Shown here: one piece after another, positions 38,301 to 44,106 of the stretch
Layout of the letters: every line of letters starts with the position of its first letter
Position numbering within the stretch: position 1 is the stretch's first letter
IMG/VR virus record: IMGVR_UViG_3300032268_000134
Coordinates: 1-44,106 of that record
DNA length: 44,106 bases
DNA from: a virus
Strand: one strand, 5' to 3'
The notes under the pieces: generated by a model
Told to the model about the DNA's origin: nothing
Database searches by the model: none
The model's input: the letters and a program-made list of their open reading frames with translations, nothing else
Made by a program: the position numbers and the translations under genes

Positions 38301-38701
38301 TTCTTTTCTCCCAATACGATGGCATACACAGAATATGCCCTGATCTTGCCCTGCGACATCAGGCGGTCGAGGGTCACCTGAACGGCAGCCTCGTCAGCGC
38401 CCAGCGCCTCTGACAACTCCTTCGCGGTAGCCTCCTCAACCCACAATTCGTCAGTCACGCGCTGCTCTAGTTCAACCACAGGTGGGGCGGCGCTGCGCAT
38501 GATCTTGGTGGCCTGCCACGGGGTACGATCTGGCTGTTGGTGGTTCGGCACGATCTCGGCCCGCACCGTCTCTCCCACCTGAAGTCCCGCAAATTTGCTG
38601 ACCGAGGCGTTTACAAATACAGAATCCATAGTTTCAGCCAAAACAGCAAATGTCGTGCCAGTGGGCAGGATGTTGGTAATAATAATGGTGGCAGTCTTCA
38701 T
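38297..38701 (-). CDS. OB-fold plus winged-helix hypothetical protein
   Basis: 134 aa. Residues 1-70 resemble a cold-shock or OB-type beta barrel (TTFAVLAETMDSVFVNASVS, AGLQVGETVRAEIVPNHQQP). Residues 85-130 look like a winged helix (EEATAKELSEALGADEAAVQ, VTLDRLMSQGKIRAYSV). A nucleic-acid-binding role is plausible. Overlaps both neighbours. Confidence 0.65.
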   Translation of the reverse strand: MKTATIIITNILPTGTTFAVLAETMDSVFVNASVSKFAGLQVGETVRAEIVPNHQQPDRTPWQATKIMRSAAPPVVELEQRVTDELWVEEATAKELSEALGADEAAVQVTLDRLMSQGKIRAYSVYAIVLGEKK

Positions 38702-39039
38702 TTTGTTTCCTTTTTAATTTCAGCGAGTACGAGGCGGGCGAGGTTACCCTTATCGTCTAGGATGATGGGGTCTTCCATGTCGGAGCAGCAGCCGCAGTCC
38801 CGTGTCACCTGATGGTATTCGTAGTCAGCCCCCTCTGTGTAGAACTGCAGCCCCTCCACCGCTTTGGCCAGCTTGGCCTCTAGGGCTTCCATTTTGTTGT
38901 CGTGGCGTTCTTGGGTCGCCACCTCACGGGCCAATACGGATTTAAGGTCACGCAACAGTTCTTCAATGCGGTTGGCGGCGGTGTGGCATTCTGGGCTGTA
39001 CCAATTGCGCAGCCACTTAATCAACTCTTCATTGGTCAT
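38698..39039 (-). CDS. Small coiled-coil protein with Cys pair
   Basis: 113 aa. N-terminal TNEELIKWLRNWYSPECHTA, a coiled coil (about 25-65: RDLKSVLAREVATQERHDNK), and a C-terminal TRDCGCCSDMEDPIILDDKG. The architecture is that of the variable small proteins of phage early regions (Ead-like) that pair a N-terminal helical part with a basic or Cys tail. Function unknown. Confidence 0.65.
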   Translation of the reverse strand: MTNEELIKWLRNWYSPECHTAANRIEELLRDLKSVLAREVATQERHDNKMEALEAKLAKAVEGLQFYTEGADYEYHQVTRDCGCCSDMEDPIILDDKGNLARLVLAEIKKETK

Positions 39040-39230
39040 TTCACTTCCCCCGCTTTTACTCGGTAGACTTCAGACAGCGAGAAGCTGCGGGCGTTTACGT
39101 CAACCCACTCGCCATCGATATCGTACATGATGATCTTGTGGCCAGCGTCCCGCATGGCGCGGAACTCTGCCTGCTCCTTGGGGGTGCAGAGGCCGAACGG
39201 GGTGACGTTGGTATATACGTTTCGTTTCAT
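39036..39230 (-). CDS. Small hypothetical protein
   Basis: 64 aa, with GGAGAAAAGAA before ATG 39230. Beta-rich: KIIMYDIDGEWVDVNARSFS, which resembles a short SH3-like or DUF-type fold. Overlaps the next start by 4 nt. Function unknown. Confidence 0.65.
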   Translation of the reverse strand: MKRNVYTNVTPFGLCTPKEQAEFRAMRDAGHKIIMYDIDGEWVDVNARSFSLSEVYRVKAGEVK

Positions 39231-39550
39231 TTCTTTTCTCCGATTAGTTCGAGGATAAGTTCTTGAGGCAATTCATTTCCGTCACCAAACCACCACTTAT
39301 GCACAACATCAGCAGCCTCACGCAGCGCAGCCTCACGGATGGCAGCGGGGTCGATGGCACGGGTGTCCCATGCAAAGGATAGCGCATCTTTGATTGCAAT
39401 ATTGTGGTCAGCGTAATTGACGTAAGGGCCGCTAGATTGACACTCAATGCATTCTACATAATGCCATTCCCCGCCGTTGCCCTCACTGCCAATTAAAAAA
39501 TCTGCTTTTCCGCCGCAAAACGGGCATGGTTTTAGTTTTTTCTTTTTCAT
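39227..39550 (-). CDS. Lar-like zinc-finger protein (restriction alleviation type)
   Basis: 107 aa from ATG 39550 (an ATG at 39568 would extend into the previous gene). N-terminus KKKKLKPCPFCGGKADFLIG and then HYVECIECQSSGPYV, the CPFCG ... CxxC zinc-ribbon of the Lar family, followed by a helical tail ending in LIGEKK. Lar of the Rac prophage alleviates type I restriction; most phage Lar-like proteins have no tested function. Confidence 0.75.
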   Translation of the reverse strand: MKKKKLKPCPFCGGKADFLIGSEGNGGEWHYVECIECQSSGPYVNYADHNIAIKDALSFAWDTRAIDPAAIREAALREAADVVHKWWFGDGNELPQELILELIGEKK

Positions 39551-39915
39551 TTCATTGCCTCTTCCCAATTGCAGATACCCGTGTCGCGCAGGATTTCAAC
39601 CGCCTTAGCTGCCTGCTGGGGTGTGGCATTCCACGCCACGCTACCTTTATCTGGATAACACAGCCAATAGATTTCATGCACCGACATGTTGGGCGGGCAG
39701 ATGGTTTTTACAGCATCCTCCAACTCCATTTCTCGCGTGTTTAGGTTGCGGTATTGCACCCAACCCCCAATGCAGCAGGCAGACCCACAGGGGTGGTAAG
39801 TACCCTTTCGGTATTCGTAGGAATACTGCATGTCGAAGCCCATCTTGCTGCTTAGGCTGTTGTTGTCCAAGCCGCGCAGAAGGTCGGCCAGTTCTGTTAA
39901 ATTTTTCAGTTTCAT
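39547..39915 (-). CDS. Hypothetical protein with C/W-rich core
   Basis: 122 aa from ATG 39915 (overlapping the upstream stop); a longer frame from 39966 is less likely. Starts MKLKNLTELADLLRGLDNNS, then YHPCGSACCIGGWVQYRNLN and CPPNMSVHEIYWLCYP. The GSACCIGGW block is typical of a phage family I have seen without known function (often with a following VAWxATPxQAAxAV segment, also present here). Confidence 0.65.
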   Translation of the reverse strand: MKLKNLTELADLLRGLDNNSLSSKMGFDMQYSYEYRKGTYHPCGSACCIGGWVQYRNLNTREMELEDAVKTICPPNMSVHEIYWLCYPDKGSVAWNATPQQAAKAVEILRDTGICNWEEAMK

Positions 39916-40250
39916 GCTAATGCCCTCACGATTGCTAGGAAAAGTTTGTCCTTCTTTTGCTGCCACTCTGGCAGTTGGTCAAACGGCACCATGCAGGGGT
40001 GGGTCTTGGCCACGGGGTCTTTGGCTTCGCCGCACACCCAGCCGTCTGCAATCTTTCCCGCCATCCAATTATTGTGGCTGTCTTCGGGCGTGGCACCTGG
40101 GAAGGCGTAGGCATGAAACACGCCATCAATGGCACTTGCCCGCTGCCACTCTGGCGCGACACTCCAGCTTGGCTGACTGTGATCGCCGTTGACGGCGCAC
40201 AGCGCGCGGTTAGCTTCGTGACATACTGCTGCAATATCAACGATCATCAT
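39912..40250 (-). CDS. RyR-domain protein
   Basis: 112 aa. Matches the RyR domain pattern: IAAVCHEANRALCAVNGD ... PSWSVAPEWQRASAIDGV, a middle of PEDSHNNWMAGKIADGWVCG, then DPVAKTHPCMVPFDQLPEWQ and KKDKLFLAIVRAL. RyR domains occur in ryanodine receptors and in many bacterial and phage proteins of unknown role. GGAG precedes the ATG. The stop overlaps the next gene. Confidence 0.7.
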   Translation of the reverse strand: MMIVDIAAVCHEANRALCAVNGDHSQPSWSVAPEWQRASAIDGVFHAYAFPGATPEDSHNNWMAGKIADGWVCGEAKDPVAKTHPCMVPFDQLPEWQQKKDKLFLAIVRALA

Positions 40251-40495
40251 TTCATTCTCCGTAGGATTGATGCTGCGTCACGCATCCCAACCGCTTCCAG
40301 GGCAAGGATGCATTCGATGTTTGGGGCCACCGCCTTCTTGAAGCCACGGTCTGACAATAGGTCAACCTCAGCTGACAGGCTGGTGACCTTTTTTTCGACG
40401 CTGCGGATGAAGTCGTTCTGGTTTTCGATGTGCGCCAGAGCCAGCAGTGACAGCGGCGACCCATCGGCCAGCAGGGCCTTTTCGAGGTTGCTCAT
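40247..40495 (-). CDS. Small coiled-coil protein, first gene of the accessory operon
   Basis: 82 aa from ATG 40495; an ATG at 40537 lies too close to the predicted promoter. Residues 2-50 are coiled coil (SNLEKALLADGSPLSLLALA, IRSVEKKVTSLSAEVDLLSD) and then ILALEAVGMRDAASILRRM. Function unknown. Confidence 0.65.
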   Translation of the reverse strand: MSNLEKALLADGSPLSLLALAHIENQNDFIRSVEKKVTSLSAEVDLLSDRGFKKAVAPNIECILALEAVGMRDAASILRRMK

Positions 40496-40528
40496 GTTGT
40501 AATCCTTGTTTGTGTTGTCCGTGCCACA

Positions 40529-40557
40529 TCGGTACACCGCGAAAATATTTCTGTCAA
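40529..40557 (-). promoter_or_regulatory. Candidate leftward promoter of the accessory operon
   Basis: On the minus strand TTGACA (40557-40552), a 17-nt spacer and TACCGA (40534-40529), which fits -10 poorly. It is placed back to back with the rightward promoter at 40562-40601, 42 nt upstream of the first accessory gene. Position supports it more than the -10 does. Confidence 0.45.
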
Positions 40558-40561
40558 TACT

Positions 40562-40601
40562 GAAAATAGTTGTTGACCCGTACGGAGTACGATGTTAATT
40601 C
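40562..40601 (+). promoter_or_regulatory. Promoter with GAAAATAGT-NN-TTGAC element (copy 2)
   Basis: GAAAATAGT 40562-40570, TTGACC 40573-40578, then 17 nt and TAATTC (40596-40601). It shares GTACGATGT just before the -10 with copy 3. It drives the genes from 40638 on. Confidence 0.75.
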
Positions 40602-40637
40602 AGTTACACCGAAACACAAAACACACTGGATAACGAC

Positions 40638-40910
40638 ATGACCATCACCCTAGCAGACCGTTACGCCGCCGCCAAGAACGCCGCCGATGTGGCAAACAAG
40701 GCGCTGGACGCGCTCAAGGCCGAGATCAAGGCCATGGGCGTGGAGACCCTCACGGGGGTCACCTGTGACCTCAAGCTGTGCCTGTCCGAGCAAATGCGCT
40801 TGGATCAGTCCATGCTCACCATGTTCCTAACCGAGCAGGAGATGGACTTCTGCAAGAAGCCCATTCTGGTCGAGACCATCCGCATCAAAGCAAAGGGTCT
40901 GGTCGCTTAG
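40638..40910 (+). CDS. Hypothetical coiled-coil protein
   Basis: 90 aa. Helical N-terminus (LADRYAAAKNAADVANKALD) and then TLTGVTCDLKLCLSEQMRLD with MLTMFLTEQEMDFCKKPILV. No catalytic motif. First gene after the copy-2 promoter. It has the look of an early phage protein but no recognised family. Confidence 0.65.
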   Translation: MTITLADRYAAAKNAADVANKALDALKAEIKAMGVETLTGVTCDLKLCLSEQMRLDQSMLTMFLTEQEMDFCKKPILVETIRIKAKGLVA

Positions 40911-40946
40911 GCCAGCCCACCATCATCAGCAATATAGGAGACTAAA

Positions 40947-41372
40947 ATGGGACTTGATATGTATCTTACGGCCAAAAAGTATTTTTGGTCGGTCGAGAAG
41001 AAGCCACGCATCAGCGGCATCCCGAAGGGATTTGAGGTGAGTTCGGTGAGCGTCGAGGCTATCTGCTGGCGCAAGGCAAACCACATCCATGCGTGGTTTG
41101 TGAGGAACGTGCAGGAAGGCAAAGATGAGTGCGAATCGCATGACGTGGATCACGCCAAACTCAAAGAACTTTTAGATGTCTGCAAGAGGGTCATGGATGA
41201 CCACAGCCTCGCCCCGCAACTTTTGCCCGTGCAAAGCGGTTTCTTCTTTGGCGGCACTGAATACGACGATTGGTACTTTCATGACTTAAAGTACACGGTC
41301 GAGAAGATCGAGGCGGTGCTGAAGGGGTTCAAGGACGATGTTTGGTACCTAGAGTACCGCTCATCTTGGTGA
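40947..41372 (+). CDS. Conserved phage protein of unknown function (MGLDMYL type)
   Basis: 141 aa, with AGGAG before the ATG. MGLDMYLTAKKYFWSVEKK, then AICWRKANHIHAWFVRNVQE, the conserved heart of a protein type common in phages and some bacteria (Trp-Arg-Lys-Ala-Asn and HxWF), then LPVQSGFFFGGTEYDDWYFH. I cannot name a function. Followed by a terminator at 41381-41396. Confidence 0.7.
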   Translation: MGLDMYLTAKKYFWSVEKKPRISGIPKGFEVSSVSVEAICWRKANHIHAWFVRNVQEGKDECESHDVDHAKLKELLDVCKRVMDDHSLAPQLLPVQSGFFFGGTEYDDWYFHDLKYTVEKIEAVLKGFKDDVWYLEYRSSW

Positions 41373-41380
41373 TCATCGGT

Positions 41381-41396
41381 GGGGGCTTCGGCCCCC
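41381..41396 (+). terminator. Terminator hairpin
   Basis: GGGGGC-TTCG-GCCCCC (41381-41386 and 41391-41396) followed by ATTATC, the same stem and loop as at 7983. It lies 8 nt after the stop at 41372; no strong U-run. Confidence 0.65.
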
Positions 41397-41418
41397 ATTA
41401 TCATTGAAAGGAAACGCA

Positions 41419-42144
41419 ATGGAATACGTTAAGGCTGGTGATATTGAGTATGTCAAGTCTTCTGATTTAACGATCACTGATGCGAGCCAGATTGAGCCAG
41501 ATAAATGGTATTCTAGGAGTTGTTTGTCCCATTTCAGGTTTCACCGTGGAAGACTACTGTCTGATGCCTTGTCAAATGACCCCATGGCCCCAGAAACATT
41601 TCGTCCACGGCCAAACGTTGCACTGGTAAGGGGCTTTGATATTCTGGCATATATGGCATCCTATAATGATGATTTGATTTCAAGCACTTTGGAGATAAAA
41701 ATTGGGATAGAAAAGGGTGTTGCTGAGGAAAAGAGTAAATTTGATGCAGAATTAAACCGTATAAAATTTGAAGAGGTAAAATACCGCCGCAAATCGGTTG
41801 ACGCTGCCGTGGCCGAAGTCATGGAATTTGTTAGCAAAAACACGGTCGATATTACAAAGGCTGCAAGCGCAACTTGTGGAATATACTTTTTGAAGTTAAA
41901 AAGTGAGATTGTTTATGTTGGTCAGTCAAAGTCAGTATATGGAAGAGTGTCAACCCATAAAAACGAGGGAAAGAAAAAGTTTGACCAAGTTATTTTTATG
42001 CCTTGCGCCGAAAGTGATCTTAATAATTTTGAAGGGTTTTTTATAAACCTCTTGAGGCCAAAGTATAATGGTGGCGTTGTGGACAAGTCCCACGGCGCAC
42101 CAAGGTCAGAGCTTTGGGGGAGTATCTCGGAGATTTTTGTATAA
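41419..42144 (+). CDS. GIY-YIG nuclease with long N-terminal region
   Basis: 241 aa from ATG 41419 (AAAGGA upstream). The C-terminal third carries the GIY-YIG fold: GIYFLKLKSEIVYVGQSKSV from residue 154, then YGRVSTHKNEGKKKFDQVIF and NNFEGFFINLLRPKYNGG with the Glu expected at the active site. The N-terminal 150 residues include a Tyr/Phe-rich part and a coiled coil (about 85-125). It is clearly more AT-rich than its neighbours, as is the HNH gene. A mobile endonuclease or a phage defence/exclusion nuclease are both possible. Confidence 0.8.
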   Translation: MEYVKAGDIEYVKSSDLTITDASQIEPDKWYSRSCLSHFRFHRGRLLSDALSNDPMAPETFRPRPNVALVRGFDILAYMASYNDDLISSTLEIKIGIEKGVAEEKSKFDAELNRIKFEEVKYRRKSVDAAVAEVMEFVSKNTVDITKAASATCGIYFLKLKSEIVYVGQSKSVYGRVSTHKNEGKKKFDQVIFMPCAESDLNNFEGFFINLLRPKYNGGVVDKSHGAPRSELWGSISEIFV

Positions 42145-42152
42145 ATCTAAAT

Positions 42153-42192
42153 GAAAATAGTGCTTGACCCCTGTGCATCGTACGATGTATCA
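42153..42192 (+). promoter_or_regulatory. Promoter with GAAAATAGT-NN-TTGAC element (copy 3)
   Basis: GAAAATAGT 42153-42161, TTGACC 42164-42169, then 16-17 nt and TGTATC/GTATCA as -10. GTACGATGT (42180-42188) is shared with copy 2. It drives the last plus-strand operon from 42213. Confidence 0.7.
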
Positions 42193-42212
42193 GGGGTCAG
42201 GAGGAAACAAAC

Positions 42213-42398
42213 ATGTACATCTACCAATCACAGACGGGTCACTGGGAACTGGAGTTCCTGACCAGCCAATCCAAAAACGATGCACTGCGCAGCGCGGCCC
42301 ACAAGGTCACTGGGCGGTGGGGCATCATGCCATCCTACGACACGGAAGCAGACGCAATGGCCACAATGGCCGCAATTTATGGGATTTATGAGCAATGA
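42213..42398 (+). CDS. Small hypothetical protein
   Basis: 61 aa with a near-perfect Shine-Dalgarno AGGAGG and suitable spacing. Beta start (MYIYQSQTGHWELEFLTS) and a helix (KNDALRSAAHKVTGRWGIMP). Its TGA overlaps the next ATG (ATGA). Function unknown; the ribosome site suggests high expression. Confidence 0.7.
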   Translation: MYIYQSQTGHWELEFLTSQSKNDALRSAAHKVTGRWGIMPSYDTEADAMATMAAIYGIYEQ

Positions 42399-43018
42399 GC
42401 GATTACAAGACACCATCCGCTGAAACCTATGTGGGGCTGGAGCGGGCCTTTGATTTTTTCAACGAGGCACTGTTTGAAAACCGCCTGCCGCCTGTCATGT
42501 TTACGCTAACACGCAGGCGCGGCGCGCATGGGTATTTCCACGCGGAGCAGTTTGCGCACCGCGATGGCGACAAGACCCACGAAATTGCCCTGAACCCCAA
42601 CACGATGGATCGGGACATCGCCTCGGTGCTGTCCACGTTGGTGCATGAGATGACGCACCTAGAGCAGGAGGAGTTCGGCAAGCCATCTAAGGGTGGCCAC
42701 CACAATCAGGCGTGGGCAGAACTGATGATGCGCGTGGGCCTCACGCCCACAGACACGGGCAGCGAGGGCGGCAAGATGACTGGCCGCAAGGTTACCCACA
42801 TGATCGACCCCGATGGCCCCTTCGCGGCGGCTCTGGCCGACCTGATGCCGTTTGACATCCCGTACTTCACTCAGCCCATCGCCAAGGCTGAGAAGGCCAA
42901 GGACAAGTCTAAGGTCAAGCATTCATGCCCGACCTGTGACGCGAAGGCGTGGGCCAAGGCAGGATCGCGGCTGGTCTGCGGTGACTGCGACGAGGCTCTG
43001 GTTGGGGAGGATGTCTGA
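42395..43018 (+). CDS. SprT-like zinc metalloprotease
   Basis: 207 aa. The SprT core has LVHEMTHLEQ with zinc ligands H84 and H88 and catalytic E85, and a downstream GGHHNQAWAELM that would give the third ligand. N-terminal LERAFDFFNEALFENRLPPV is typical of the family. The C-terminus is a zinc ribbon, CPTC ... CGDC. Spartan/SprT-like enzymes cut DNA-protein crosslinks or DNA-bound proteins; phage versions are known but little studied. It shares bases with both neighbours. Confidence 0.85.
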   Translation: MSDYKTPSAETYVGLERAFDFFNEALFENRLPPVMFTLTRRRGAHGYFHAEQFAHRDGDKTHEIALNPNTMDRDIASVLSTLVHEMTHLEQEEFGKPSKGGHHNQAWAELMMRVGLTPTDTGSEGGKMTGRKVTHMIDPDGPFAAALADLMPFDIPYFTQPIAKAEKAKDKSKVKHSCPTCDAKAWAKAGSRLVCGDCDEALVGEDV

Positions 43019-43836
43019 TGGCTGACAGCAAGAAAGGCGCGTTCATTGTGAAGTCGCAGCACCCGTGGCAAAGGAAGGGGGAGCGGCACACGTTCCATTA
43101 CGGCGACGAGAATAGCGAAGAGGCTGAGGTTAAGGCTCGCGCACTGATCAAGGAACGCGCGGCGCGCGGCTGGGACTGCACCCTGCTGCACGAGGTAACC
43201 TATGCGCCAGAAGAACACCCGCCGCTTTTCAAAATCACATCAAAGCCAAACCCCAATCTTGACATGGACCTTGAGGATTATTTGACCCACAAGGGGGCGC
43301 GCTACATTGAGCCGTATTTTGCGATATGCGGCGGTGAATTGACTGCGGTTGTTGCCGCGCGCCTCAATATTTCTCCAGTAACATTGAAGCAAGGGTGGCG
43401 GGAAAATAACTCTCTGTGGCATCGGCGTGAGTGGCTGCGCGAAAGACGATATGATAACATAGAACTCCGCAAATCGCATCGTGAGGCATATTTGGTCGGA
43501 TTAAACCGCATGCTCTCAGAGGGTCAGCACGACGAAATACCGCTGTTCTTTACAATTATCGACAGCACACTGGTGCGTGATCTCAGCCGTCAAAACCTTA
43601 CCACGGTGGGTGATCTAACGGCGGCGGCGCAGTTGATCCGCGAACACCCGACAATGTGGATGCCCAACGATGCGGACTACGTTTCATTCTGTCTGGCCCG
43701 CATTGAGGAACAGGCTTGGGGGGATGTGTTTTGGTTCATTTCCAATCCCATGCATGGCTTAGAGGCTGACCCCACCTTTGTCCCTCTTGGCCCTAGTTCG
43801 GGTAAAATCACCTCAAATGAGGATACGGACGAGTAG
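43018..43836 (+). CDS. Hypothetical protein, function unknown
   Basis: 272 aa, starting in TGATG overlap with the SprT-like gene. N-terminal part (about 1-70) has a beta/helix pattern (HTFHYGDENSEEAEVKARAL, RGWDCTLLHEVTYAPEEHPP). The middle (about 105-155) has AVVAARLNISPVTLKQGWRE, which could be a helix-turn-helix. The rest is helical. Coupling to the protease suggests a joint task, but this is not shown. Confidence 0.65.
   Translation: MADSKKGAFIVKSQHPWQRKGERHTFHYGDENSEEAEVKARALIKERAARGWDCTLLHEVTYAPEEHPPLFKITSKPNPNLDMDLEDYLTHKGARYIEPYFAICGGELTAVVAARLNISPVTLKQGWRENNSLWHRREWLRERRYDNIELRKSHREAYLVGLNRMLSEGQHDEIPLFFTIIDSTLVRDLSRQNLTTVGDLTAAAQLIREHPTMWMPNDADYVSFCLARIEEQAWGDVFWFISNPMHGLEADPTFVPLGPSSGKITSNEDTDE

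Positions 43837-44106
<270 letters not shown>

Noticed and set aside
42164-42391. Plus-strand frame overlapping the 42213 gene
   Set aside because: It starts inside the promoter element, has no ribosome site and covers the same DNA as the gene with the strong AGGAGG.

Overview
The window looks like most of a roughly 44-45 kb genome of a tailed bacteriophage, probably a short-tailed (podovirus-like) phage of a Gram-negative host. The grounds are an HK97-type major capsid protein, adaptor and nozzle-type tail proteins, large internal/ejection-type virion proteins, a complete Rz/Rz1-type spanin pair, very tight gene packing with ATGA/TGATG overlaps, and a PrimPol-based replication module. No major tail tube, tape-measure or sheath gene was seen. 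There is no integrase, and neither terminase nor portal is present; these probably lie beyond the window ends (upstream of position 1, or past 44106 if the genome is circular). The host cannot be named from the sequence. The spanins exclude Gram-positive hosts; an alphaproteobacterium is possible but weakly supported.

Layout. (i) 1-26247, plus strand: virion and lysis block. It holds Gly-Gly-Lys motif proteins, a GroES-like protein, a scaffold-like protein, a noncoding structured region with an embedded tRNA-Arg(TCT), a decoration-like protein, the major capsid protein, small structural proteins, an adaptor, a repeat-bearing fibre, the lysis cassette (membrane protein, M15 endolysin with C-terminal membrane segment, i-spanin, nested o-spanin), a second adaptor, a nozzle-type protein, a 1413-aa protein with two internal S74 chaperone-protease domains plus a lysozyme-like domain, an ejection-type protein, a polyglycine fibre and its partner. 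An AT-rich HNH endonuclease sits antisense inside this block (17678-18163). (ii) 31828-26210, minus strand: recombination block with a Sak4-like ATPase, an SSB-like protein, a nucleotidyltransferase-like protein, a YqaJ-type exonuclease, an SF2 helicase, a VRR-NUC nuclease and three small proteins. (iii) 31923-35230, plus strand: a small HTH regulator, a PrimPol-helicase and small genes, diverging from block ii across overlapping promoters. (iv) 40495-35257, minus strand: small accessory genes, including an SPFH/prohibitin-like membrane protein, an RyR-domain protein and a Lar-like zinc protein. (v) 40638-43836, plus strand: small genes, a GIY-YIG nuclease and a SprT-like metalloprotease. The last 270 bases are AT-rich low-complexity DNA.

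Most notable signals: the tetranucleotide CCGG seems to be absent from the entire 44 kb although the DNA is moderately GC-rich; a 511-nt structured noncoding region surrounds the tRNA; a 16-bp promoter element (GAAAATAGT-NN-TTGAC) recurs at three plus-strand transcription units; a short Gly-Gly basic motif recurs across at least six virion-block proteins; and a virion protein carries two internal S74 domains. Family assignments are made by reading motifs from memory, without database searches.
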